This document shows, in pieces, positions 16,779 through 25,359 of a DNA stretch of 32,000 bases (within the stretch, counting starts at the first letter, position 1; every line of letters starts with the position of its first letter). The DNA is taken from assembly GCA_014359965.1 (NCBI GenBank), contig JACIYK010000001.1:1-32000 (forward strand), given 5' to 3'. The translations under genes were made by a program, and so were the position numbers. The DNA comes from Candidatus Aminicenantota bacterium. Its GTDB lineage: Bacteria; Acidobacteriota; Aminicenantia; Aminicenantales; Saccharicenantaceae. Below the pieces are notes generated by a model. That model ran no database searches. It was not told the origin of the DNA and saw nothing but the letters and a program-made list of their open reading frames with translations.

Positions 16779-17636
16779 TCAGATTTTGTAAAAAGTTTGT
16801 TTGGACTTATAATCTCGGCCCAAACCAGTATCCCGTGGTTTTCCTACTCCATAATAGTTCTCATATTCCTTAGTTCCATCCTCTGAAAAGACTATTTCCT
16901 CCGGTGGCGCCTCGGCTCCATCGCTCCGCATCCTCTTAAAGCTAACAGTTGTGGGTCCATTAACTGTCATCCTGAATTTCGGATCAAAAGTATAAGTAAA
17001 GTAATCACCTGGAACTTGCATAGATGCTGGGCATAACTCGGCCCAGCACATCAAACATGTTTATCACGGGCTGAAACCCCCTGTATTCCCTGGTCATGTC
17101 GGCGAGTATGTTAAGCAGATCCTCGCTGATTTCGCCTGGCTGTAGGTTCTTCAGCTCCATTAGCGGCTTCGGGCTCTGGCCGCAATCCTTGACCATCGTC
17201 CTCATACTTGTCGGGGAAATGGCGGGAAGTGCGGCGGAGAGAAAAAATTTCTTCCTCCTTTATAACATCTCCGGGAAGCAATATTGAAGCGGATTCAACT
17301 TCAGCGGAGGTCGGCCGGTCGATTAAACCTGCCCTGAGCAGGTAATAGCCGGCTGTGACTAAAAAGGCGACCAGGACGAGAATGCCCACCGCGAACCCCA
17401 AACCCTGGACTATATGCAGGAAGAGTTTGTAAAAGCGCGCCAGCCCGACCTTGAGGAAAAAAGGAAAAGAAGACCCATGAGCGTAAGCATGGAAAACATC
17501 GCCACTCCCACTGCAAGAAGCGGGCATATGGCCAGGATTTATTTGAGGATGTAAATGGACATGACAAACCCGTTTTATCGAGCTGATAACTATGGGTCTC
17601 CTGTTGTGGCGGTTGATTGGGGCTTCGGGTGACCAT
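16779..17636 (-). pseudogene. Decayed membrane-protein gene with several frameshifts
   Basis: Protein-like sequence runs along the reverse strand but jumps frames. An ATG at 17636 behind GGGAGAACA opens a short polar N-terminus. A hydrophobic helix (ILAICPLLAVGVAMFSML) appears in another frame after an in-frame TAA. A second TM segment (GFAVGILVLVAFLVTAGYYLL) lies in the frame ending at 17111. MELKNLQPGEISEDLL is in a further frame, and the C-terminal PGDYFTYTFDPKFRM to FYKI segment lies at 16779-17054. At least three indels and one stop are needed to join them. The ISEDLL stretch resembles the end of the neighbouring DUF4412-like protein. Sequencing errors cannot explain so many lesions easily; decay is more likely. 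Confidence 0.6.
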
Positions 17637-17799
17637 TGTTCTCCCTTTCTCCCGGCCGGTGGGTATTTTACCTGGTGGCTCCCCGCGAGGCTGCAGCTCC
17701 CCTTGAGGATGAATCGGATAGCAGCTGACACCAGGACTGGAATTCTTGAGAATTCCCAGGGACGGCAAAGATGTCCAGAAGCAGACAGCTATCCCTTTA

Positions 17800-19429
17800 A
17801 AGATATAGGAAATTCCTTTTCAGCTTTGCTGGCTGGGTGAACATCTTTGTCCTCATTTCCCACTTCAACCATCGTCAGGAAATATAAATCATGACAAAGT
17901 ATGATGTCAATGGCGGTTGGAAGTCTCTCCTGGTGGGCCAAAGCGGCTCACAAGCCGCAGAGACGATAAAAAACGCCGGAGCGCAGCCGGACCTCTCCTT
18001 CTGGGCAAAGAAAGGAATCATGAAAAATATTGTGCGCCTTTCTCTGAATCCATCAGAAGTTTCTGCGAGGCGACGTGAGGCGGAGGAGGTCTCTCCGCCA
18101 CGAAGGACAGTTTGAGGTGGTGGATAATCCTGTCCACCACGGCGTAGTCTGTGAGGAAGGCGATGATGCGCATCCGGCCGCCGCACTGGGGACAGATTAG
18201 GGGGTCCACTTCATAGACTTTTCTTATCATCTCGGCCCAGCCGCGGCGCGGGATTCTTGGGCTCTCCTCCTCCACGAGGATGAAGGGATGCTTGACGGGT
18301 TGTGCCTTTCGCACCTTCCCCCTGTGGGCGTTGGCGTAGATGCCGTAATATCTCACAGTGACCTGGCCCTTGTCTGGGATATGAGAGGTCACCCGGGCGA
18401 TGAAATCCAGATAATCCATCCGCTCCACCTCTTCCGGCTTTTCCCCATACCGGTAACAGACCTTAGCTTCCCGTTCATCGAGGGAGAGGCGTTCGAGGGA
18501 AAGCAGCGGACGGATCATGTATTTTCCCACTCGCTCTGCCTCTTTTCTGGTCTGAGCCCTGACCTTACTGTGGACAGAGAAGCCGGGGTGTCTCCATCCT
18601 GCGATCCTCTCCACCAGGGCCTCTGAGATGAGCTCCTCCCTGAGGAGAAGAGCGAAGACCTCGCGGGAGAAGAACTCGGCCAGGAGGCTGTCCTGGAAGG
18701 AGGCCAGATGATGGGACCTCCCCTCAGAGTCTTCACCGCCCTCTGTCACCAGAAAATGGAGGTGGGTGTGAAAATTGATCTTGGCTCCGAAGGTCTGGGT
18801 CGAGGCCACAACACCAGGACGAAGCTCTGTGCCGGTTGTTGCCAGGAGGTATTTGAGAAGGGCTTGGACAGCTGCCCGGCAAAGATCCCCCAAAAGCCGG
18901 CGCTTGTACTTAAAGAAGATGCGGAGCATCTTGGGGATGGTAAATACCACCTGACGGTGGGGGACATCCAGGATGAGCTCCTCCCTCATCCACTCTCCCC
19001 ATCCCTCCCGCCTCTTGGCATGGCAGGATGGGCAAAATCCACGAGTGCGACATGAGAACATCAACAGCCGCTCTCCCCCACAGGAAGGACAGCGGATACG
19101 GGCAAACCCACAGCGGGGGTTGCCGCAGTCCAAATAGCGCTCCACCACTTCTTTGATGATGGGTCGGAGGAAACCGTACTCCTTCTCGAAACGGGACTCA
19201 TATTCTTGGAGGAACTGGCCAAAGTAATGGAAGAGCACCTGGTAAAACACCGTGCGCTCCGGATGACGGGGACGGTAAACTCCTGCCACAGCAGGGATCA
19301 TTCATCAAGAAACGGGCCAATCCCCTCAAGAAGGGGCTACTTGCTGAAATGACAGAAGTTAGGCAAGCTGTCTGATCGGATCGCAGGCCCTACCTGTTAA
19401 CTTCCGTTGACGCTCAAAATAAAGAAAAA
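17800..19429 (-). mobile_element. Intact IS91/ISCR-type insertion sequence (copy 1)
   Basis: About 1.63 kb, the usual size for the IS91 family, carrying one transposase on the reverse strand. Ends were set by comparing the copies: the 3' end (17800 side) begins AAGATATAGGAAATTCC and matches copies 2, 3 and 4. The 5' end (19429 side, reverse strand TTTCTTTATTTTG...TCAACGGAAGTT) matches copy 4. There are no long terminal inverted repeats, as expected for rolling-circle elements. It lies between a decayed gene and a scrap of a sigma-54 activator gene. Confidence 0.85.
18018..19301 (-). CDS. IS91-family HUH transposase (single-tyrosine type)
   Basis: This 427-aa rolling-circle transposase starts with the IS91 zinc-binding domain (PF14319): CGNPRCGFARIRCPSCGG, CRTRGFCPSCHAKR (about 59-95). 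The catalytic domain (PF04986) follows, with the HUH metal-binding motif in NFHTHLHFLV (His180 and His182) and a tyrosine in VGKYMIRPLL (Tyr261). IS91 itself has two tyrosines four residues apart; here position 257 is Arg, so only one is present, as in ISCR-type transposases. A further Cys pair (PLICPQCGGRM) near 371-381 may bind zinc. No strong ribosome site is seen before ATG 19301. It looks intact and could mobilise the defective copies. Confidence 0.92.
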   Translation of the reverse strand: MIPAVAGVYRPRHPERTVFYQVLFHYFGQFLQEYESRFEKEYGFLRPIIKEVVERYLDCGNPRCGFARIRCPSCGGERLLMFSCRTRGFCPSCHAKRREGWGEWMREELILDVPHRQVVFTIPKMLRIFFKYKRRLLGDLCRAAVQALLKYLLATTGTELRPGVVASTQTFGAKINFHTHLHFLVTEGGEDSEGRSHHLASFQDSLLAEFFSREVFALLLREELISEALVERIAGWRHPGFSVHSKVRAQTRKEAERVGKYMIRPLLSLERLSLDEREAKVCYRYGEKPEEVERMDYLDFIARVTSHIPDKGQVTVRYYGIYANAHRGKVRKAQPVKHPFILVEEESPRIPRRGWAEMIRKVYEVDPLICPQCGGRMRIIAFLTDYAVVDRIIHHLKLSFVAERPPPPHVASQKLLMDSEKGAQYFS

Positions 19430-19489
19430 TTGAGAAATATCTCCAATTTCATCGAAGAAAAAAGTTCCAGGGTCTGCTTCTCTGTATTT
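19430..19489 (-). pseudogene. Scrap of a sigma-54 activator AAA+ domain truncated by the IS
   Basis: The reverse strand just outside the 5' end of copy 1 reads YREADPGTFFFDEIGDIS, matching the Walker B region of NtrC-type sigma-54 activators (usual form GGTLFLDEIGDLS). A TGA at about 19489 precedes it and the element follows, so only about 20 codons survive. Short, hence moderate confidence. Confidence 0.4.
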
Positions 19490-19567
19490 TCACATGGGTA
19501 TATTTCTAATACATTTTTTTTAAAAAGTGCAATTCATTTTAGCTGCGTATTCATTATCGTGATTTTT

Positions 19568-20524
19568 TTAATTTTTATGCAAGATCAATTGGATGGCTGA
19601 TTGAGGGCAATGGTAGGAGCAAAGGCCGCAGCCAAAACATTTGTCTTCATTAATCTTTATGCCCTCATTTTCATACGAGATGGCTTCGAACAGACACATT
19701 TCAACGCATAAGCCGCATAGATTACACATCTCGGGATTGAGCTTTGCGATAAATCCAGACTTTCCTATAGACGTGGATATACCATATTTTTTTAATCCTT
19801 GAATAAAAACACAACAACACTCACAGCAATTGCAGAGATAATCTGGATTCTCTTTGTTGTTGATGGAACGGACAAGTCCATTTTTTTCAGCAATCTCTAG
19901 AATTTCAAGACCATCCTGAATATCGATTCTTTCTCCCATTTTGTTGTGCATAAAAAATTCCGCCTTCTCGTTTAAAGCAAGGCAGACTTTTATCGGCTTG
20001 TTGCATTTTTGGAATGTAGATCTGCACTGGCAATTGACCAAGGCCAGGTCAGTGGCTCTTTGGATATAAGTTCTTGCTTGGTAGATAGGAATCAGTTGCC
20101 TTTTATCCTGAATGGTGACTTCGATCGGAATAATCCTGTACGCAGGTTCTTTGCTCTCTGTCATCTCTTTCAGCGACCAACCTGTGACGCACTCCTGACA
20201 AGCGGCTTTATCTATGTCCGGTAGCTTCTGGAATACTGAACTGTGTTTGATAAATATTTTTAGGATTTCTTCAAAAGGACAGCTTTTATAATAGTCCTCT
20301 TCTTTTTTTGGTTTCCGGATTAAATACCCTTTGTCATACATTGATATCAGGAGTGAGGGAGGATAATAGGGAAATTTTGCATTCATATTTGCCATCGTGT
20401 CTTCTTTATCCACGAGATGATTTAAAAGAATAATCTCTTCTTCAGTGAAGATCTTGGGAATTAGCTTTTTTATCTTCTCGGGAACATTGAATTTTTCGAA
20501 AAAGAGATATAAATTGCTGTTCAT
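19568..20524 (-). CDS. [4Fe-4S] ferredoxin-type protein with extra Cys motifs
   Basis: This 318-aa cytoplasmic protein (no signal) has two C-terminal ferredoxin clusters: CNLCGLCVEMC (267-277) and CFGCGLCSYHCP (296-307). Two further Cys groups, CQCRSTFQKC...VC (165-181) and CNCCECCC (231-238), could hold another cluster or metal. The N-terminal 80 residues (TEEEIILLNHL, YPPSLLISMYDKGYLIRKP) look like a winged-helix or helix-turn-helix domain. Proteins of this layout occur in anaerobes and probably shuttle electrons or sense redox state; the partner is not indicated. It is the downstream gene of a likely operon, 27 bp after the S33-type hydrolase. Only a weak AGAGA ribosome site is visible. 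Confidence 0.82.
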   Translation of the reverse strand: MNSNLYLFFEKFNVPEKIKKLIPKIFTEEEIILLNHLVDKEDTMANMNAKFPYYPPSLLISMYDKGYLIRKPKKEEDYYKSCPFEEILKIFIKHSSVFQKLPDIDKAACQECVTGWSLKEMTESKEPAYRIIPIEVTIQDKRQLIPIYQARTYIQRATDLALVNCQCRSTFQKCNKPIKVCLALNEKAEFFMHNKMGERIDIQDGLEILEIAEKNGLVRSINNKENPDYLCNCCECCCVFIQGLKKYGISTSIGKSGFIAKLNPEMCNLCGLCVEMCLFEAISYENEGIKINEDKCFGCGLCSYHCPQSAIQLILHKN

Positions 20525-20551
20525 TTCTCTGAAAAATTGACTGTGGTAAAA

Positions 20552-21679
20552 TTACTTTTTCATAGTTTTTGTTTTTTTCCAGTTAATAAGATATTCTTTC
20601 CAAGTCTCCAAATGTTCTTTTGGAATCTCAGGGAGATTCTCCAGAAAATGTCTTAAAACCTGAAAGAACCGCTCGGGCTCATCTGTAAAAGGACAGTGGC
20701 CCGAGTTTTCAAACATAAAAAGCTGCGATAGAGGGTGGTTTTTTTGGAAAATGGCCGGCTTATCCAGGCTCGCGCTCAAATCCCATTTGCCTTCTATAAG
20801 AATGGTTGAAATTGGACAGTTTTCAAAAGCACCCTTCAGATTGATTTTGCGCGAATGCTGGCTCATAGCGTCGTTGAAACCTGTGTCGTGTTTCCATTCA
20901 TAAAGGGCAATTTGAGAGAGTTTTTCCTTTGATGGCTTGTAAAAATGTTGACGCTTCCAATCTCCGTTTAAAAAAGCATTGTAAAGCGTCTGTTCGACTG
21001 TCAGCTCTTTGGCGATGTACAATGCGTGGATTTCTTTAATCCTTTTTCTCTCTTCCTCTGTCAAATATTCATTCTGCCTCTTGAAAAAGCCCAAAAAGCT
21101 TATATCCAGGAAGCCTGGATGAGAGCAAACCAAAACCAGGCCCGCGGTGTTTTCCGGATATTTAATGGCATAACACTGAGCAAGAAGCCCTCCGTATGAA
21201 TGTTCGAAGAGAACCCATTTTTCAATCTTTAATGCCTTGCGTAGGGAATCCAGATCCTCCACGGCCTGGGCGACGCTGTATCCTCCTCCCGCCACATAAT
21301 CAGACAGCCCGCATCCTCGCTGATCATAGTAAATGATTCTGGCAAAGTCTTTGGCTTGGGAAAGGGCAGGATGAAAGTAGTGATGGGTGGCTCCGGGACC
21401 GCCGTGAATAAGGACGACCGGAAGGCCTTTTCCTTCTTCCTCGACATAGAGCTCACAGTCGCCAATGTTCACCCGGCTCTTTTTGAGCTCCAGCCTGTCA
21501 CACCACCGGGCAACCCGGGGAATATCAAGGATGAGGTCTTTCTCGATATGGACTTTTTTATTTAAAACCGTTTCGCTCTCTTTTTTCCCGTTTTGGTCCA
21601 GAGTAAGCGTATCGGCTTTGATCCAGCTTGAGAGCAAGAAGAAAATCAGGGCTATGATTGATGATGGCTTGTTTTTCAT
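20552..21679 (-). CDS. Exported alpha/beta-hydrolase, proline iminopeptidase-like (S33)
   Basis: This 375-aa protein has a signal peptide (hydrophobic about 7-21, cleavage near IKAD). The fold motifs are those of the S33/proline iminopeptidase group: VVLIHGGPGATHHYFHP (88-104, oxyanion hole) and YYDQRGCGLSD. The nucleophile elbow is LFEHSYGGLL with Ser161, and the acid and His are likely Asp300 (IEGKWD) and His328 (NSGHCPF). The first Gly of the usual GxSxG is Glu159, a non-standard residue, so activity is uncertain. If active it would remove N-terminal residues from peptides in the periplasm. It sits upstream of the [4Fe-4S] gene. Confidence 0.85.
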   Translation of the reverse strand: MKNKPSSIIALIFFLLSSWIKADTLTLDQNGKKESETVLNKKVHIEKDLILDIPRVARWCDRLELKKSRVNIGDCELYVEEEGKGLPVVLIHGGPGATHHYFHPALSQAKDFARIIYYDQRGCGLSDYVAGGGYSVAQAVEDLDSLRKALKIEKWVLFEHSYGGLLAQCYAIKYPENTAGLVLVCSHPGFLDISFLGFFKRQNEYLTEEERKRIKEIHALYIAKELTVEQTLYNAFLNGDWKRQHFYKPSKEKLSQIALYEWKHDTGFNDAMSQHSRKINLKGAFENCPISTILIEGKWDLSASLDKPAIFQKNHPLSQLFMFENSGHCPFTDEPERFFQVLRHFLENLPEIPKEHLETWKEYLINWKKTKTMKK

Positions 21680-21815
21680 CCGGTTATCTTTTCAATCAGA
21701 AACTGATATGGCCCACCTCAAATGGACAGACTCTTTTTTTGTGTCGTCTATGCAGTGACAAAAATCGAGTATTTTCCCGCCACTGGAAAAGCGATGGATT
21801 TTGTGCAGGTCACAT

Positions 21816-22931
21816 CTAAAAATGTTTTGATAAACCGTTGTAATTCAGATAGAACTGGAAAATCCCCATACTGGTGCACATGACTTTATTTTGGTCTCTT
21901 TCCACTTCTTTTTTGTATTCAACGATGACCGTCTTTTTTTCAGGGTGCTGAAGCCCCTTACTGCTCACCTGAACCAGATAAGCGGGCATCCCTCTGCCCG
22001 GACTGCCCGTTTCATAATATTTTTGACAGGATATGATTTCGACTTCTTTTCCGTTCACCGTGATTTTTAGGTCTGGCGGCTCTAATTCAGGGGAGGCATC
22101 CATGATAGAAAAGCCTGCTTGATTTAGAGTGACCGGGAGTGTTTTTTGCTCCATGGCCCAGAGAACCATCGGCCTGAAGGAGATGAAATAGGAACTTCCG
22201 CCGCCGTTATTCGGCCAAACATTCAAATTATAGACCTCACCGGTCCCGACCTTAAAATCGATGCTTTGATCTGCATCCATGATGATATGCCAGGCCCAAA
22301 CCTCCAACTCTGTCACGGCATAGCTTTTGGGGAAAGCGATTATGGCATTGTATGTCCGCTCAGGAAGATAAATCTCGTAGTGCCCTTGCTCGTCAGACCA
22401 TTTACCCAATGAGTCGGAAGCAAATCCATCGGGACAGATGGCGACAGGGGCTTTGAAAGGTTCCCCGTTAAAATCAGTGATCTTTCCGGAAAGCTTATGA
22501 TACCGGCATTCGATATCTTTGCTTCTGCTTCCCTTTGCGGATGAGAGGGTCACCACAATTCTATCCGGATTCTCTTTCAAATATTCGACAGGATGTGTTA
22601 TCTTGAAAAAATCGTTTCTGAATTCAACAAAATTTGATTCCACGGCTAGATTGATATCGAATCTCTTTTCCAGGACTTGATCCCCATTCTTCAAAAAGAC
22701 CTTGACGCCAACCTGAAATTCATCCGCGGGCGCTTTCCCGTAAATGTGAAGAGATGAATGGAAATCGAGCTTCTGTCCGATATCCAGAGCTATGGATCCG
22801 GCAGGGATGTTGTACCAATACGCCTGGATATCGCGGTCATTTTCGGCATCCAGGAAGGGATAGTCGATTTGGGCCGGCAAAAGGGTGAAAACAAGGAATA
22901 AACCAAGCACAAAAATCGAAATTTTGTTCAT
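21816..22931 (-). CDS. Secreted protein with carboxypeptidase-regulatory-like domain
   Basis: This 371-aa protein has a signal peptide (hydrophobic about 5-19, cleavage after LPAQ). Residues about 150-230 resemble a CarboxypepD_reg-type beta-sandwich (HKLSGKITDFNGEPFKAPVA, then GHYEIYLPERTYNAIIAFP). The flanking parts are also beta-rich (FHSSLHIYGKAP, LKITVNGKEVEII). No catalytic residues were seen; a binding or structural role outside the cytoplasm is likely. A GAGGAG ribosome site precedes the ATG. It lies 136 bp upstream of the hydrolase gene on the same strand and may share its transcript. Confidence 0.75.
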   Translation of the reverse strand: MNKISIFVLGLFLVFTLLPAQIDYPFLDAENDRDIQAYWYNIPAGSIALDIGQKLDFHSSLHIYGKAPADEFQVGVKVFLKNGDQVLEKRFDINLAVESNFVEFRNDFFKITHPVEYLKENPDRIVVTLSSAKGSRSKDIECRYHKLSGKITDFNGEPFKAPVAICPDGFASDSLGKWSDEQGHYEIYLPERTYNAIIAFPKSYAVTELEVWAWHIIMDADQSIDFKVGTGEVYNLNVWPNNGGGSSYFISFRPMVLWAMEQKTLPVTLNQAGFSIMDASPELEPPDLKITVNGKEVEIISCQKYYETGSPGRGMPAYLVQVSSKGLQHPEKKTVIVEYKKEVERDQNKVMCTSMGIFQFYLNYNGLSKHF

Positions 22932-22961
22932 TTGTTACTCCTCTATATATGGATTATCCGC

Positions 22962-23108
22962 ATTACAGATGAATTTCCGGACCGAGCTGCCTTCATTAAG
23001 AATAATTTGGATATGAATCCATATACTCGTGAATCTTATTTATTGCCTTCGAAATATCTGATCAGAACATTGGGCATAAAGACTATTGACCCCCATAGAA
23101 AGAGATAA
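22962..23108 (+). pseudogene. 3' remnant of an unidentified gene next to IS copy 2
   Basis: A 48-codon open stretch without a start codon reads ITDEFPDRAAFIKNNLDM, then NPYTRESYLLPSKYLIRTLG, and ends at TAA 23106-23108, eleven bases before the 3' end of copy 2. Its composition is protein-like. The family was not recognised. It could be chance. Confidence 0.35.
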
Positions 23109-23118
23109 ATCATTTTAA

Positions 23119-23839
23119 AAAGATAAGAATTTGGTTTTCGGCTGTAGTGGCCGAGTGAGCCTTTCTGTGTCGATTTTCCCGTTCAACCATCGTGAGGAAG
23201 TCTAAATCACGACAAAATAGATGTCAAGGACAATCGCAAGCCGCTCCTGGTGGGCAGAAATGACTAACAAGCCGCAGAGATGCTAAAAAATGCCGAAAAT
23301 CAGGCGGGCCTCTGCCTGGTCAAATAGAAAATCATGAAAAATAATCGGCCCACGACTCAGCGTCCATCAAGAGTTCATGGTATGCGATAGAGGGAGGCGG
23401 AGGTCTCTCGGCAACAAATGTCAGCTTGAGGTGGTGGATAATCCTGTCCACCACGGCGTAGTCTGTGATGAAGGCGATGATGCGCATCTGTCCGCCGCAC
23501 TGAGGACAGATTAGAGGGTCCACTTCATAGACTTTTCTTATCATCTCGGCCCAGCCGCGGCGCGGGATTCTCGGGCTCTCCTCCTCCACGAGGATGAAGG
23601 GATGCTTGACGGGTTGTGCCTTTCGCACCTTCCCCCTGTGGGCGTTCGCATAGATGCCGTAATATCTCACAGTGACCTGGCCCTTGTCTGGGATATGAGA
23701 GGTCACCCGGGCGATGAACTCCAGATAATCCATCCGTTCCACTTCTTCCGGCTTTTCCCCATACCGGTAGCAGACCTTAGCTTCCCGTTCATCGAGGGAG
23801 AGGCGTTCGAGGGAAAGCAGCGGACGGATCATGTATTTT
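23119..23839 (-). mobile_element. 3' fragment of the IS91/ISCR-type element (copy 2)
   Basis: Homologous to the 3' half of copy 1. The transposase part is nearly identical (for example 23600-23838 against 18286-18524). The non-coding 3' end (23119-23335) is clearly diverged but alignable, so this is an older or different subfamily end. Homology stops abruptly at about 23839, inside the transposase codons for KYMIRPLL. Confidence 0.85.
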
Positions 23840-24033
23840 AGTTTCAGTTTTAGTTTTCGTTTTCGACTTCTTTTTCTTCGTCTCCGCTGAATGAAAATGA
23901 GGTGCTGGTCGTCCGAAGGGCCAGTTCCGCAGCCTTCGCCTTCTCCAGAAGGTCCTTTCTCTTTCTCTTCAGGACCCGCGTCCGGCGAGCCGCCGTTCTT
24001 CATGCGGATGATCTCGGCCACCTCGAATCCCAA
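23332..24033 (-). pseudogene. Hybrid ORF: transposase C-terminus fused to foreign sequence
   Basis: The last about 168 codons encode the IS91-family transposase from YMIRPLL to YFS. Upstream the frame continues without a stop through a Lys/Arg-rich low-complexity joint (RRRRKRSRKRKLKLKLK) into foreign GC-rich DNA. The open frame extends back to a TAG near 24107 and reads EFAGILELLGFEVAEIIRM, a helix-like piece of an unidentified protein. HUH residues and zinc domain are absent, so it cannot be a working transposase. No ribosome site supports expression. Confidence 0.65.
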
Positions 24034-24109
24034 AAGCTCCAGAATCCCGGCGAATTCGGTGGCCGCCTTTTCGAGGGCGGCCTTCGAGATCGTCGACCGG
24101 ATATCCTAG

Positions 24110-24325
24110 ATCCGCGCCCCGACGCTGGTCATAGCCGGCGACTACGACATCCTGATCCTGCCGGAGAACGGCCGGATTCTGGCGGAGAAGATCCCCGACG
24201 CAGAGTTCCGCTCGATCGAGGGGGCTGGCCACCTCTTCTGGATCAGCCATCCGGAGGGGACCTATTCGGAGGTGGCGGGGTTTCTGGATGGGAAAGAGAC
24301 GCTCGGCACGGAGGCTGTGGAGTGA
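24110..24325 (+). pseudogene. C-terminal fragment of an alpha/beta-hydrolase
   Basis: The 71 codons before TGA 24323-24325 read IRAPTLVIAGDYDILILPEN, then KIPDAEFRSIEGAGHLFW, the standard hydrolase C-terminus carrying the acid (GDYD) and the catalytic His (GAGH). An in-frame TAG at 24107 blocks any upstream extension, and no start codon is present. It lies on the GC-rich island and converges with the CPBP-like gene. Confidence 0.7.
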
Positions 24326-24339
24326 GGGTGGGTGGCGCG

Positions 24340-25182
24340 TCAGCGGTCCCTATAAGATAAGGTCGCCCCTCGCCTCCCGATAACCAAAATGTCGGATGCC
24401 ACTAGCGCCCCCACCGCCAGGATGGCCAAGATGTAAAGCGGAAGGAGAGGCTGGCTGTAGAGCTGGACGTCGATGCCTCTTGTCACCCCCATCATGCCCA
24501 GGAAGTTCTGTATCACAATGGTGGCGTAGACGTCCCGTCCGGCGAAGTACGCAATTCCGGTCACCAGCCCCGGCAGAAGGAGAAAGAGGACGGCGGATGG
24601 CTGGTTGAAGGGCGGGCTGTGGGCGAAGTGATAGACGGCGAAGAAGACGTCGGAGGCCAGGATTCCGACGAGGGCTGCTGCGGCCCTCCCCCAAGGCCGA
24701 ATGAGCCTCTCAAAGCTCGACCCGAGGAGGGCCCAGCAGACGATCACCTCGGCGATGGAGACGGGAAGGACCAGGGCAAAGGCGTTCAGGATCAGGATCG
24801 GGTCTGAGACGGCGGCTCTCTGGATCTGGATGAGGAAGATCCCGAGCCCGGCGATCGAGGCGACCAGGACCGCCGGAAGGGTTCGGCGCAGGCTCCTGAA
24901 GCCCATCTCCTCTCTTGAAGTCACCGCGCCCGCCCTCTCCCTCTTTCCCTCCTCCTCCTCCTCCCCCACCCACTCCCGGAGCGCCCGCCTCAGAGCCCAC
25001 GCCGCGACGATTGTTCCGACGATCACGTTTGCGATGACGACGTAGGTCGCACGCTCGACCGGATCGTAGTGGAGCATCTGGTGAATCCTTCCTTCGAAGA
25101 CGTAGGTGGCGGCGGTCCAGGCGAGGTAGACTGCGAGGGGCAATAAGAGGGTTCGGATCGCTTTTGGGGCATCGGCCAACAT
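24340..25182 (-). CDS. CPBP-like (CAAX protease/Abi) intramembrane protein
   Basis: This 280-aa protein has about seven transmembrane helices. The start at 25182 is preferred over 25218 because GGAAGGTGA lies just before it. The CPBP core is visible: SIAEVIVCWALL at motif 1, VFFAVYHFAH at motif 2 (FxxxH intact) and IQNFLGMMG at motif 3. Motif 1 normally reads EExxxR; here only one Glu remains and the Arg is absent, so proteolysis is doubtful. Family members cleave prenylated or bacteriocin-related peptides in the membrane. The gene is much more GC-rich than its neighbours, with an Arg/Glu-rich loop, and sits between IS91-type fragments, which points to transfer. A donor cannot be named. Confidence 0.75.
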   Translation of the reverse strand: MLADAPKAIRTLLLPLAVYLAWTAATYVFEGRIHQMLHYDPVERATYVVIANVIVGTIVAAWALRRALREWVGEEEEEGKRERAGAVTSREEMGFRSLRRTLPAVLVASIAGLGIFLIQIQRAAVSDPILILNAFALVLPVSIAEVIVCWALLGSSFERLIRPWGRAAAALVGILASDVFFAVYHFAHSPPFNQPSAVLFLLLPGLVTGIAYFAGRDVYATIVIQNFLGMMGVTRGIDVQLYSQPLLPLYILAILAVGALVASDILVIGRRGATLSYRDR

Positions 25183-25307
25183 CTTCACCTTCCTTGGGGG
25201 CTTTAAGCTGGGTCTCATCTCCGCTTATTTATCACCGCTGATCGCTCCGCCTCTTCCGCGACTGGGTTGTGGCAAATCCCAACCAGAGGTCCGAGAGGAA
25301 TATTTTG

Positions 25308-25357
25308 GCCGGGCGACTCCGAGATCCCCTGATCCCGCCGGAGAACGGCGGGATCCC
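25308..25357. repeat. Hairpin and partial copy of hydrolase DNA next to IS copy 3
   Basis: GATCCCGCCG at 25331-25340 pairs perfectly with 25346-25355 around a 5-nt loop, three bases from the 3' end of IS copy 3. The block 25308-25357 also aligns with 24134-24180 of the hydrolase fragment (CCGGAGAACGGC shared, gaps summing to one codon), so the GC-rich island carries related DNA at both ends. Confidence 0.5.
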
Positions 25358-25359
25358 GT

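Noticed and set aside
17891-18115. 74-codon forward ORF, also present at 25451-25675
   Set aside because: Its conservation only reflects the two IS copies sharing the 3' end; it overlaps the transposase stop region and has no independent support.
23902-24360. 152-codon forward ORF in the GC-rich island
   Set aside because: It is out of frame with the recognisable hydrolase fragment and is Arg/Gly-rich, as expected from GC-rich shadow frames.
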